Program-made: the position numbers and the translations under genes
NCBI GenBank assembly: GCA_023614405.1
Contig: CM042686.1
Coordinates: forward strand, 469,868,740-469,932,739
Direction of reading: 5' to 3'
Origin: Avena insularis
Taxonomy: Eukaryota > Streptophyta > Magnoliopsida > Poales > Poaceae
DNA length: 64,000 nt
Notes under the pieces: model-generated
Told to the model about the DNA's origin: nothing
What the model saw: the letters and a program-made list of their open reading frames with translations, nothing else
The model's database searches: none
Shown here: positions 55,616 to 64,000 of the stretch, piece after piece
Position numbering within the stretch: position 1 is the first letter of the stretch
Layout: the number at the start of each line of letters is the position of its first letter

Positions 55616-57556
55616 TCAAGGACTGGAAATTTCGCTGAATTTCCTGTCACAACCGCTGATTCTCAAGCTCCTGCTGATCGTGATGATGCCATTAGGACCT
55701 GGCATTTTCATCTGCAGGTAGGCGTAGTGTGATACTGCCATGAACCTAGCAAACGCGACACGCCCGAGGATGCAGTGGTACTGTGAGGGCCAGTCGACGA
55801 CCTCAAAGTCGATGCGCTCACGTCGAAAGTTTTTCGGTATGCCGAACATGACGTCGAGGTTTATTTTGCCTAGGAGATACACGCCTTTTCCTAGGACGAT
55901 TCCGTGGAATGTTGTGTCCGAGGTTTCTAAGCAACTCAGAGGGATCCTCATTGCTCGCAAGGTACTCACGAATATAAGGTTGATGCCGCTTCCGCCGTCC
56001 ATGAAGACGCGGCTCATGTCGAAACCTCCGATTTGCGCCTCGAGCACGAGGGGACAATGGCCTGGGCGAGGTACTTGAGGCGGATGATCGTGTTTGTCGA
56101 AGGTGATGCAGGATTCACTTCCACTGAGGTACTCAGTGGTAGATGGTGGCGAATTTGTGGCCAAGTTGACTTGGCGAGTGATGGCCTTCTGCACCCTATT
56201 CGAGGGGCATCCCTTTTGGATCATCATGGTACCCATGGCTCGTGGGTATGGTTCGCCTCCCTGGTGCTGGTCCGGTGCGGCTGCATTTGGGGGTAGTCCA
56301 GGCGGTGGTGGTGGAGCGCCATGTGCCACGGCGCCTGGAGCGGCTCCGTAGCCCCTTTTGACTGCGTTGCGATTCATCCGAACCAATCCCTCATGTAGTT
56401 TGAGGAACTCACGGCAGTCCTTGAGGAGGTGGCTAGACTTCTTCTTTCCATCATGCTTATCGATGTAGAAGTGCACCATACATGGCCCGGACAGTTTGTC
56501 TTCAATCCATGTCGCGGGTGCCTCATCATGATTGCAGCGTTGCCACACTTGTGTGGTTTTCTCAGAGTCGCGGTATCCACCGCTGTGGTATCCGCTATTG
56601 CGGTTATCGTCGCGTCTGTCAGCATAGCCGGCTGTGACCATGTTGACGTCGTCGCGGTCATCATAGATGCGCATGCGGCGTTTGCCGCGGCGGTCGTGTC
56701 TGCGCTCGAGTTCTGCCTCCTCGTCAGAGTGAACGTGATTCTTCACCGAATTTTCTCCATCGGCCCACCGATTCGTGATTTCCATCAGGTGGTCGATGGT
56801 CTTGGGCTTCGAACGGCCCAGCTCCTCCCTGAGCTCTATGCGGCGGACGCCACCATTGAATGCATCGATTGCATGGTCCTCCGAGATATTCACTGTGGAG
56901 TTCTTGATGATGGACCACCTTTGGATGTAGGAGCGTAGCGATTCGCCCGATCTTTGCTGGCAGCATCTCAGCTCTTTGCTTGATGCAGGCCATTTGTATG
57001 TGCCCTTGAAGTTGCGCACGAAGCTGTAAACCAGCTCTTCCCAACTGCGAATGGATCCGCATGGGAGGTTGTTGAGCCATGCTCGGGCGGCGCCTTGCAG
57101 CTGTAGTTGTAAGCATTGCATGGCCGTGCTTCGACTTCCACCGTGGAGTCTGACGGAGGAGATGTGGTCCTCTAGCCAGATCTTCGGGTCCTGCAGGCCG
57201 TCAAACTTCGGGTTCTCCGACAGGAGTTTAAACCCCTTGGCCATTCTTTTTTGCATGATGGCCCTGCTGAAGCATCTGGCGCCACAGAGCTCCACATCTT
57301 CATCTTCTGAGTCAGTCGACTGAGCATGCCGCGCCCTTGATTTGTCGATCTTGTGCTGTGTGTGCTCATCGCACGCATCATAGTCGTGGTCGTGTCGCCG
57401 TGAGCAGCGACGTCGAGATAGGTCATGACTGTCGTCGCTGGATGAAGGCGAGGAGTAGCGCTTTGCTAGTGCTTTGCCTTTTTTCGGCTCCGGTGTTGGT
57501 TCTTTGTCGAGGGTGGCCTCGATTAGTCCCAAGACCGCGATCGTAGATCGGTGCAT
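55616..57556 (-). CDS. gag-pro: Tat2 Gag core, zinc knuckle and retropepsin (646 open codons)
   Basis: The longest intact stretch of the window. In order: an Arg/Ser-rich region; the capsid-type core (LQLQLQGAARAWLNNLP, SWEELVYSFVRNFKGTY, GESLRSYIQRW); a highly basic DRRGKRRMRIYDDRDD part; a CHHC knuckle with all ligands (C-x2-H-x13-H-x4-C, LLKDCREF); a Pro-rich hinge; and a retropepsin with VFMDGGSGINLIF and ILGRVAFARF. It ends shortly after KMPGPNGIITISRS. The start given is only where the frame opens; gag begins further upstream (58668) and a frameshift lies near 57560. The kept knuckle and active site contrast with the decayed Tat1 copy. Confidence 0.8.
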   Translation of the reverse strand: MHRSTIAVLGLIEATLDKEPTPEPKKGKALAKRYSSPSSSDDSHDLSRRRCSRRHDHDYDACDEHTQHKIDKSRARHAQSTDSEDEDVELCGARCFSRAIMQKRMAKGFKLLSENPKFDGLQDPKIWLEDHISSVRLHGGSRSTAMQCLQLQLQGAARAWLNNLPCGSIRSWEELVYSFVRNFKGTYKWPASSKELRCCQQRSGESLRSYIQRWSIIKNSTVNISEDHAIDAFNGGVRRIELREELGRSKPKTIDHLMEITNRWADGENSVKNHVHSDEEAELERRHDRRGKRRMRIYDDRDDVNMVTAGYADRRDDNRNSGYHSGGYRDSEKTTQVWQRCNHDEAPATWIEDKLSGPCMVHFYIDKHDGKKKSSHLLKDCREFLKLHEGLVRMNRNAVKRGYGAAPGAVAHGAPPPPPGLPPNAAAPDQHQGGEPYPRAMGTMMIQKGCPSNRVQKAITRQVNLATNSPPSTTEYLSGSESCITFDKHDHPPQVPRPGHCPLVLEAQIGGFDMSRVFMDGGSGINLIFVSTLRAMRIPLSCLETSDTTFHGIVLGKGVYLLGKINLDVMFGIPKNFRRERIDFEVVDWPSQYHCILGRVAFARFMAVSHYAYLQMKMPGPNGIITISRSLRISGCDRKFSEISSP

Positions 57557-58668
57557 GGCGGCTCAGGGATCTCCAGCTGGCGGCTGGTTGTTGATGAGGT
57601 ACATGGTGGTCAGCCACCGCCTCACGCGCCTTGGGGACCACGTTGTTCTGCAGATCGATCGTCATAGAGCTGAAGTCAAGGACTTTTGCAGCTTCTATGC
57701 GTTCTTGCTTGGTGAGATGAGCCATCCGAGATCGCCTCTTGTTTGTGATGTACTCGTTGCCCTTTGAGGAGGATCCTCTGTGGGAGGATAGCCCAGCACG
57801 TCGAAGGCTCGACTCGTGTGTCGCCTTTTTGCGTGCCTTGAGTTGTGTGATTGTTTGCACTTGGCGCTTGAATTCTTCCTTCAGGAGCCAATGGTAGCCC
57901 ATTAGCAGTTCTTGCGGAGATTCGAAGGGTAGAGGGTTGCCTCGTAAGGCCTCGTGGCCGCGAGCCCACTCTTGTTCGTTGAGCCTGATTACGACGCGTT
58001 CGCTGGTTTGCTCGTTTGTTATGGTTGGAGGTTCAATTGCTCCTCCATTGTTGACGGGGGCGCCGCTGCTGCCGTTTCCCCCGTTGCCACCATTGGGCGG
58101 TGGTCCGCCATTGGGTATGCCGCCGTTAGGTGGGTCGGTTTTGTTGCGACGGTTCCCCATGTTATTGCGATTGGCGGAGGTGTCGCCCGTGTTGATGACG
58201 GCACACATGAAGCGGTTGGGGAAGCTGCTGCTCTCGCAACTTTCAGATCCGGAGCTGTAGGCTCCATCTTCGCCGCGATCGTCAGATCGAGTCGCGATCG
58301 CCGTCACGACCGTGTTCTGATCGCTGTTGAGCGTTGAGCTCACCGAGGGTGCCGATAGATGGAGGGAACCACGATGCTGGAGCAATCTATGGTGCCGTCG
58401 GCTGGTCAGGCATGCGAAGCGTGCCCATCTGACCAACTTGGAAGCGGAAGCTCCCGATCGCCAGGTTGATTCCGTCGCCCATGGATTCGAAAGCCGGGCA
58501 GGTGGCCGGCGTATGGACGGTGAAGTCGAATGCGCTGAAGAGCTGGCGGATCTCCGTTGTTGCGGAGTTGTAGATCGCGGTTGATGGGGCCGAAGAAGCC
58601 GCAACAGCAGCACTCCCTTTTCCCACAGACGGCGCCAATTGACGAGGGTTTAACTCATCAATGCCCAT
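57423..58668 (-). pseudogene. gag: Tat2 Gag N-terminal part, starting inside the LTR
   Basis: The ATG at 58668 lies in the LTR; the frame MGIDELNPRQLAPSVG crosses the primer site and goes on to about 58387 (GSFRFQVGQMGTLRM). A second frame (58613-57423) carries the rest: a Gly/Asn/Pro-rich low-complexity stretch, RLNEQEWARGHEALRGNPLP, RQVQTITQLKARKKA and EAAKVLDFSSMTI. At least two frameshifts separate it from the main Gag core. Confidence 0.65.
58620..58639 (-). promoter_or_regulatory. Tat2 primer binding site
   Basis: Minus strand ATTGGCGCCGTCTGTGGGAA, identical to Tat1, directly at the LTR end. Confidence 0.8.
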
Positions 58669-58806
58669 TTTTATGGACTTGGGTTTTGGAGAAGGAGGGA
58701 GCGCTGGAGACATCTATCGGCTAGCAAACAAGCACACAGGGGACTCGAAGATTTACCCAGGTTCAGGCCTCGTAGAGGTCCCTACTCCTGCTTGTCTGCT
58801 CGTGGA
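58640..58806 (-). repeat. Tat2 5' LTR, shortened
   Basis: Corresponds to the last 167 bp or so of the Tat1 LTR and starts at the same TCCACGAGCAG point as the 3' copy. The 13 bases up to 58819 (minus GTTGGTTATAGCC) are not found in the Tat1 LTR. Confidence 0.7.
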
Positions 58807-58819
58807 GGCTATAACCAAC

Positions 58820-61363
58820 AAGGGGGCTGAGGTCGGCACCAAAGATGGTGACAAGATCATTCAAGTTATTCTGCACCTCCTTGGTTGGAAAATTTTAGGC
58901 ATGAAGCTTTTTGAAGGCACGGCGGGAGCGGACAAGGAGGTTGCGCCCATGAACGCTTTTGTCCTCCAAGGTGCTAACAACATTCGACAAAGGATCAACC
59001 CTCTTGCCTTCATGTAGCATCAGGTTCTGGCCAGTCAATTCTGAAAATAAAAAAGGAAGAGATTGATGACCAAAGAAAAGAAATAAAATAAAGCCACACA
59101 AGACAAAAAACTTACGGGTCAAAGAATCATTAAGGGCCTCTAGGATCTCTCGAAGATTTTCATATCGAATAGCAGCTTGCTTGGCCACTTCTTTGGCATC
59201 AGTTTTCGCCTTCTGCTTGACCTTATCCAAAGCCTCCTCAGCAACCTATAGTTTGGTCTCTAGATCATCGGCACGCTTCATTGCCTCGTCCTGAAAACTC
59301 CGGATTCCTTGGCAGCAGCTGCACAAATAAATGAAAAGTGGAGAAGAAAAACACACAAAGAATTCCCGAAGATGAACAGGATATACCCTTCAGTTCTTCG
59401 GCTTCATCACGGATTTTTATAAAACGAGAGGCCATGTCGACCATCTCGCGCATCAAAGGCTGAAGAAGAACATCACAACAAGGGATATCAGGAAAAATAA
59501 AAAGAAGCTACGGGTAGAAAAATTCTGAAATATAGAGTGACTTATATATTTCATACCCCCATCAATAGGATTTTCAGATATCGCCACACCTTTACCAGCC
59601 GTTTTCCTCCTTATTTGCAGTCGCAGCCATGGCAAAGTGGCAACATCTTTCTAGATAATCTTCTCCACCGAAGACACGGGAATTTCCTTCGGCTCCATCG
59701 ACGGCGGAGGGGATTTCTTTGCAGAACAGGCAACAGACGTACAAAGAGGAGACGTGGGAGGATCTTCATCATCATCATCACTGCAAAAGAACAGAACCAA
59801 ACAATTGAGAAAGCATCAGTAATAGAACTACTCGATAAAGCAGTAAAGAAGCAGTAAAACACTTACGAAGATACATCCTGTGCAAAGCGGAACAAGTTCA
59901 TCTGGGTAGGATCAGCCAAAACTGGAGCAGCATCGAAGGGTTTGGAAGCAGTTGAGGCATTCGAGTCTTCGCCCTTTTCTATAGCGTAAGAGCATTTCCT
60001 CTTATCACCACCATGCTCCACGCAAAAATCCTAGAGCAGGCCGACGGAAGGGATTACGTTTTTGATGAAGAATCAGAAGCAAAAAAATCCATCTCCTCAT
60101 CCGCGGCAATCCCAGTCACAGGGAGGTCGTCGGATGCGGAAGAATGGACAGGGGGCTCATAGCTCCCAGGGAGAGGAGGAAGTGAGAACAAATGATCAAA
60201 ATCCTACACAAACAGAAGACATGGAAAAAGCGCCAGTTATTGATTGAATAAAAGTTCATCCGCAAATAAAAGGGAGGAAAGATGCATGCAAAGGGAATTT
60301 ACCTCGGGAAGACGGTTCTTCTTTCCATAGGGCTCCACAAGACAGCTGGAAGGAACCGTGTTTTTCTTGGTAAGAGTGGTTTAGTTTCGAACCCTATTTT
60401 CATACACCTTAAGGGTAAGGTCTTCCGGTGAAATCCTCATTGGATCATTTTTCCCGGTATACGCCCACATACCAGAAAGCCAGGCCTGAAGTGGTTGGAC
60501 GCGGATCCGCAAAAAATATGCCAGAATCTAGAGACCCGACAATTCCTTGCCATCTTCATGCCGCATTTTTGAAATGCGATCAAGATAGGGCTGGATTTCC
60601 ACCATTTCTTCAGCAGAAGGACATTGATCCCAGGAGTCAAGTTTGCGGCATGTTTTCTTAGGATCAAAGGGGACTAAACCGAAAGACTGGCCTTCAACTG
60701 GTTGATCCTTGATATAAAACCACTTGGACTTCCAGGCTTGGACAGAATCAGTGATCTTAAAATCAAAATGGCGCCAGCAACGTCATGAACAGAGTTGTCA
60801 ATGGCATTACGGCAAACATAAAAGAAATGTTTCCACAGGCCCCAATGGGGATGAATCCCGAGAAAGCATTCAGAGAGAGTGACAAAACAAGCAACATGGA
60901 GGATAGAGTTCAGCGTGAGCTGATACAGCTGCACGCCATAGACAAAAAGAAGACCACGAAGAAATTCGTGGACAGGAAGAGAAAGGCCGTGGAGAAGAAA
61001 GGAAAGAAACATTACCCTCTAGCTGGGCTCGGGGATGGGAGCAGCTTCGTGTCTAGGAAGCTTGCAGGTACCCTCCGCCAGATGGCCGGAGTTTCGCGCC
61101 TCACGGAGATCCCGCGTCGTACACTTGGAAGGAGCCCATCCGACGGACCTCTTCCTGGTGGCCTTCGTGGCCGTAGTGGAAGTCCCCACCTTACTTTTGC
61201 CCATGGCAGTGATAGAGAAACACGAGCACAGAGCAGGAGTTCGCAAGGGGGCAAGAGCGCAAGGAAGAAGATGGAGCCAAGGAAGGTGAGGTAAAAAACA
61301 GTAAAACAAATCTCCTTCCCCTTTAAAAGAGCAAAGGTATGAAGTTCGGACCGTTCGATGCAA
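58820..61363 (-). pseudogene. Tat3b antisense gene, N-terminal half (Transposase_28-like)
   Basis: Read leftward from about 61363: a basic Ser/Thr/Lys N-terminus (GKSKVGTSTTATKATRKR), a WAPSKCTTRDLREAR stretch, the Transposase_28-like domain at 61012-60674 (LHGLSLPVHEFLRGLLFVYG, NSILHVACFVTLSECFLG), a KSKWFYIKD motif near 60715, then acidic and coiled-coil-like exons down to 58895 (KRVDPLSNVVSTLEDKSV, matching Tat1 RRDDALAGAISAVEDRSA). Tat2 cuts it at 58820; it continues at 50941. Short frames separated by intron-like gaps agree with the exon pattern in Tat1, but exact splice sites were not all identified. Strand is opposite to Tat3b gag. Confidence 0.6.
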
Positions 61364-62468
61364 AATCGAACTGGCAGAAGATCACATGGTGGTGACACGT
61401 GTTAAAGAGATTCTGTAAAGGAAAAAATCTAAAGAAGTTATTTCCACGGTAAAAACGAAGGATTGCGCGTGACGCCTCGATCTTCATGCGGAGAGGGGAC
61501 GTGCAGTCAAAAAACTCCGCTGAATACGCTATCAGGCGTCATCATTACTGTCGCATCGCCCCACGTTCGAAACGTCCTATCAGGACATGTCTTCTAGAAA
61601 TCAACAGCATAAAATACGTCATTACTAACGTCACAGCAAAGACAATGCAGAAACTACGGCTCGCTATAAGAGATATGACCTGAGAAAATTAAAATTGGAG
61701 CGAAAGTAAATTCCTCCATGAGAAGACTTGAGACTACAATCGAATATACAATATTGCGATTGTAGCCTCGGGGGCTACTCCTATCGGCACCGGTCGCACC
61801 ACAAAATCTATGTAAACACCGCGCCATAAATCCAAGTTTTCGAGCCTATGTTCTGATACATACATCCAAACATAGCCTCGGGGGCTACTCCTATCAGGAG
61901 CGCTGGCGCGCACCTGATAAAGAAAGTCAAATGAAAAATTCTTCAACAAATACTCCTATCAGGAGCAGTTACAGAAAAACAAAAAGATCCTCAACCGGCA
62001 TAAAACAAAAAATCTCGGATCGCACTCGACGCGACAAAAATCCGAATGCCATGTTCAAAAACATGAAGGTAAGACCCCAGGATTCATCCTGTGTGGCCTG
62101 GTAATCGCACAAGAATGCGCTCTGCCAGTAAAATATCCGTATCAATGATACGATGAAAAATCCTGATGGTCGTGTTGGGTACCCGATAAAAAGAAACTAG
62201 AATTCAGTATTCGATAAGACCACGGCGGCTCGCCTTGAATTATGCCAGTACTAAATTCCGAATTCAAGCCTGGGGACTTGAATTTGATGTAGAACAACCT
62301 TGTTTTTGCCCAGGAGCAATTAACTGATTCTCGATCCGTCGGAAGCATCAGACTCATTGTACCAAACTCCCTATAAAATTAAAAATCAAGGAACAAACAT
62401 AAAGGGAAAGAAGGGAAAAAGAAACAGCCCTAGACTCTACTTGGTCCAGGTAGAGTCTCGGGGGCTAC
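61364..62468 (+). repeat. Tat3b 3' region with repeated CTCGGGGGCTACTCC units and polypurine tract
   Basis: CCTCGGGGGCTACTCCTAT occurs at 61766-61784 and again at 61876-61894, the second followed by CAGGAG to make the palindrome CTCCTATCAGGAG. The palindrome recurs alone at 61955-61967. The functional polypurine tract, TCTCGGGGGCTAC, is at 62456-62468, next to the LTR. 62327-62468 matches 30269-30421. No protein gene is supported on the plus strand. Confidence 0.65.
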
Positions 62469-62873
62469 TGACATAGGTACGATTACTTGGATGCTTATGA
62501 TTTACTACCCTATACTGGGTAAAAGGCTTACGGCCCATGAAGATTTCAGATGATAGCCCAAGGAAGTAGCCAACAAAGACTTTGATTGTATTAGGAAAGA
62601 GACTATGAACCGACATTGTGTTGGTATTGTAATTACGCGTATGTAAAACCTATCCGCGTATAGCTTAAGACCCGGCCTATTATATATAGGACGGGAGAAG
62701 CCCAAGCGAGGGTACCGAAAAACTCCCAGGCAACTTGTAATAGTGCGATTTCCAAATATTCAGGCGACTTTGACTCCACTGTTTTCCTGACATCCGATGA
62801 AATCCCCAGCGTTCTCTTTTCCACGAAACCCTAACTCCTTCACCATGGACATTGCCGAGGTTACCCCTCGTCA
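62469..62873 (+). repeat. Tat3b 3' LTR
   Basis: 405 bp, starts TGACATAGG and ends CCCCTCGTCA; followed by ACTTC. Confidence 0.88.
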
Positions 62874-64000
62874 ACTTCTCTCTTCCTTTTTTATTTGTTT
62901 CTTGGAAACTCGAAGTCGATCACTCTCCTGCAAATACATGAGAACCTCGAGGCGGAAAGAAAAAGAAAGAGGGAAAATAAAGAAAAATGGAGAAAAATGG
63001 AGAAATCTTTTTGTTGTTTTTAAGAGAGAGAATTTAAAGAATATAAAATTAGCGGAAAAGCTCGGCTAGAAAATCTCGAAAGCAAATAGAAATAACTAAA
63101 GATAAAGTGTTGGGGAAACCAACATGAGTGCTTATAAACTCGAATTAAAAACACAACCCCGAAATAAATAAAAGCAAAAGAACGCCAAATAAAGATACAT
63201 GAGGAAACTTCCCCAAACTTAGGCTTTTACAAGCCCTTCAAATCATTGTGTTGGCTGGAAAAAGTTGGAACTCCAATTTGCAAATTGAGTTGAGAGGTTA
63301 GTAGTGGATTCTCAGAGATTCAGAGAGAGGCTATGCATCCTCTCCACAGTCCCTCCAAGTTTTTTGTAAGTCTTGGTATGTAGTGAACCATATTGATGGT
63401 TGCTCCTCTTGATGAGGAACTTCTTGTGGAATCTCCACCTCGGGTTGGTGTTGTTCAACCTGCAAGTCATATAGCAAACATCCTTCCTCGATAGAGAAAA
63501 GACCATTAGGCATAGGAGCGGGATAGATACGCCCAGCTCTAGCAATATGCAGGTAATAAACACCACCTATCCTAGTGAGCATTCCACAAGCCTTTAAAGT
63601 AGAGAAACCAACACATCGCTCACCTAGCACAGGTTGCAACTCACCTAGGTCGATGCCTAGGGCATTGGCTAGCATGGTGATGACACCTCCACCTATGATT
63701 GGTCCTTGGCTTTGGGAGGATTGGTGCTCCAGGTAGCGCACAAGGATTGCACCCAAGTTGAGTGACAAGTCGCAGTTGATGTAAGCAGCCTTTGCAAGGA
63801 CTAAGATCTCCTCCTCATTGAGTCTTGTGAACTCATTACGTGCATGAGAGGTGTTAGCAATAACATAGAAGAAATAGCAAATTGGAGGATGTTGAATATT
63901 CTTCCCGTTGCTTACTCTAGTAGTGAAACTCATTCCATTATAATATTGTTCAGGGAAGGATTTAAGCCAGTAAAGGATGCGTGTAAGTCATTAACATCAT
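62874..64000 (-). mobile_element. Athila, right copy, resuming after Tat3b (runs off the window)
   Basis: Nearly collinear with 30828-31960. It starts with the same A/G-rich flank and then enters the additional ORF. The rest, including its gag, lies to the right of the window. Confidence 0.85.
63233..64000 (-). pseudogene. Athila additional ORF, right copy (partial, frameshifted)
   Basis: Homologue of the 31187-32302 ORF. 63331-63933 reads FTTRVSNGKNIQHPPI through LNLGAILVRYLEHQ to a shortened acidic tail: compared with the left copy the EDEYQEEEQ segment is deleted. A frame change near 63350 and another near 63950 break it. The original stop context (QPTQ then TGA) is still readable near 63250. 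Confidence 0.65.

Larger units (their letters stand above)
50942..58819 (-). mobile_element. Tat2: Tat1-family element, truncated at its 3' side
   Basis: Minus-strand order: short LTR (58806-58640), primer site, gag, protease, RT, two RNase H regions, an integrase cut just after its catalytic Glu, then directly a second short LTR (51107-50942). The integrase C-terminus and the whole antisense gene are missing. A solo NA-family LTR (53631-55254) splits the start of RT. The flanks AAGGG (50937-50941 and 58820-58824) look like its target duplication in Tat3b. Coding parts closely match Tat1. Confidence 0.8.
44426..62873 (+). mobile_element. Tat3b: Tat-lineage element without RT/integrase, hosting two insertions
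   Basis: LTRs of 406 and 405 bp; flanks ACTTT (44421-44425) and ACTTC (62874-62878) form a target duplication with one change. Plus-strand gag and protease (about 44803-47861) are followed directly by 3' sequence and a minus-strand antisense gene; the RT-RNase H-integrase block is absent. A solo LTR (48936-50314) and Tat2 (50942-58819) interrupt the antisense gene. By eye the LTRs differ at about 23 of 405 positions, so this is an old insertion. Confidence 0.85.

Noticed and set aside
57937..58337. Plus-strand frames of 107 and 127 codons
   Set aside because: Shadows of the Gly/Pro/Asn-rich Gag segment of Tat2.
1..64000. Host genes, tRNA or rRNA genes, DNA transposons or MITEs
   Set aside because: Nearly all of the sequence could be assigned to nested LTR elements. 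I found no clear host exon, no cloverleaf and no terminal inverted repeats with TA or TTA duplications, though small MITEs could be missed by eye.

Overview
This window is plant repeat DNA, almost certainly from a large Pooideae grass genome (Triticeae, oat or ryegrass type; the genus cannot be resolved by reading). The reasons are a BARE/Angela-like Copia LTR, Tat- and Athila-lineage Ty3/gypsy elements, tRNA-Asp and tRNA-iMet primer sites, and dense nesting. I see no host gene, tRNA, rRNA or CRISPR array. Every open frame I can interpret lies inside a retrotransposon, and most are broken.

Layout, left to right. 1-3464: 5' end of a Copia element (minus strand). 3465-30268: Tat-lineage element 'Tat1' (minus strand; gag, protease, RT, two RNase H regions, integrase), with a plus-strand antisense gene beyond its integrase. 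Tat1 is split by two elements of one non-autonomous family: 'NA1' (7061-15167, TSD GTCGC) and 'NA2' (21589-28319, minus strand). 30269-30827: 3' end of a second Tat family ('Tat3a'). 30828-43280: Athila-like element (minus strand) with gag-protease and an extra ORF but no RT or integrase, carrying 'NA3' (34886-41706, TSD CATAC). 43281-44425: the 3' end of a neighbouring Athila copy that shares the LTR at 42013-43280. 44426-62873: 'Tat3b' (plus strand, TSD ACTTT/ACTTC), interrupted by a solo LTR (48936-50314) and by 'Tat2' (50942-58819, minus strand), which itself holds a solo LTR (53631-55254, TSD AGGAG). 62874-64000: the Athila sequence resumes.

The same Tat3-LTR/Athila junction occurs at 30827/30828 and 62873/62874. 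Together with an Athila LTR lying between a polypurine tract and a primer site, this points to a tandem duplication of about 32 kb that was later hit by different insertions.

The elements look like an interdependent community. Only Tat1 and Tat2 show RT or integrase coding. Athila, Tat3b and NA1-NA3 lack it and would need enzymes supplied in trans. The most interesting items are: an unidentified ORF that replaces gag-protease in NA2 and NA3 and seems constrained; a Gag start codon inside the LTR in two Tat families; an intron-containing antisense gene conserved in both Tat families; repeated polypurine-tract-like motifs; and LTR ends that seem to have absorbed leader/primer-site sequence.
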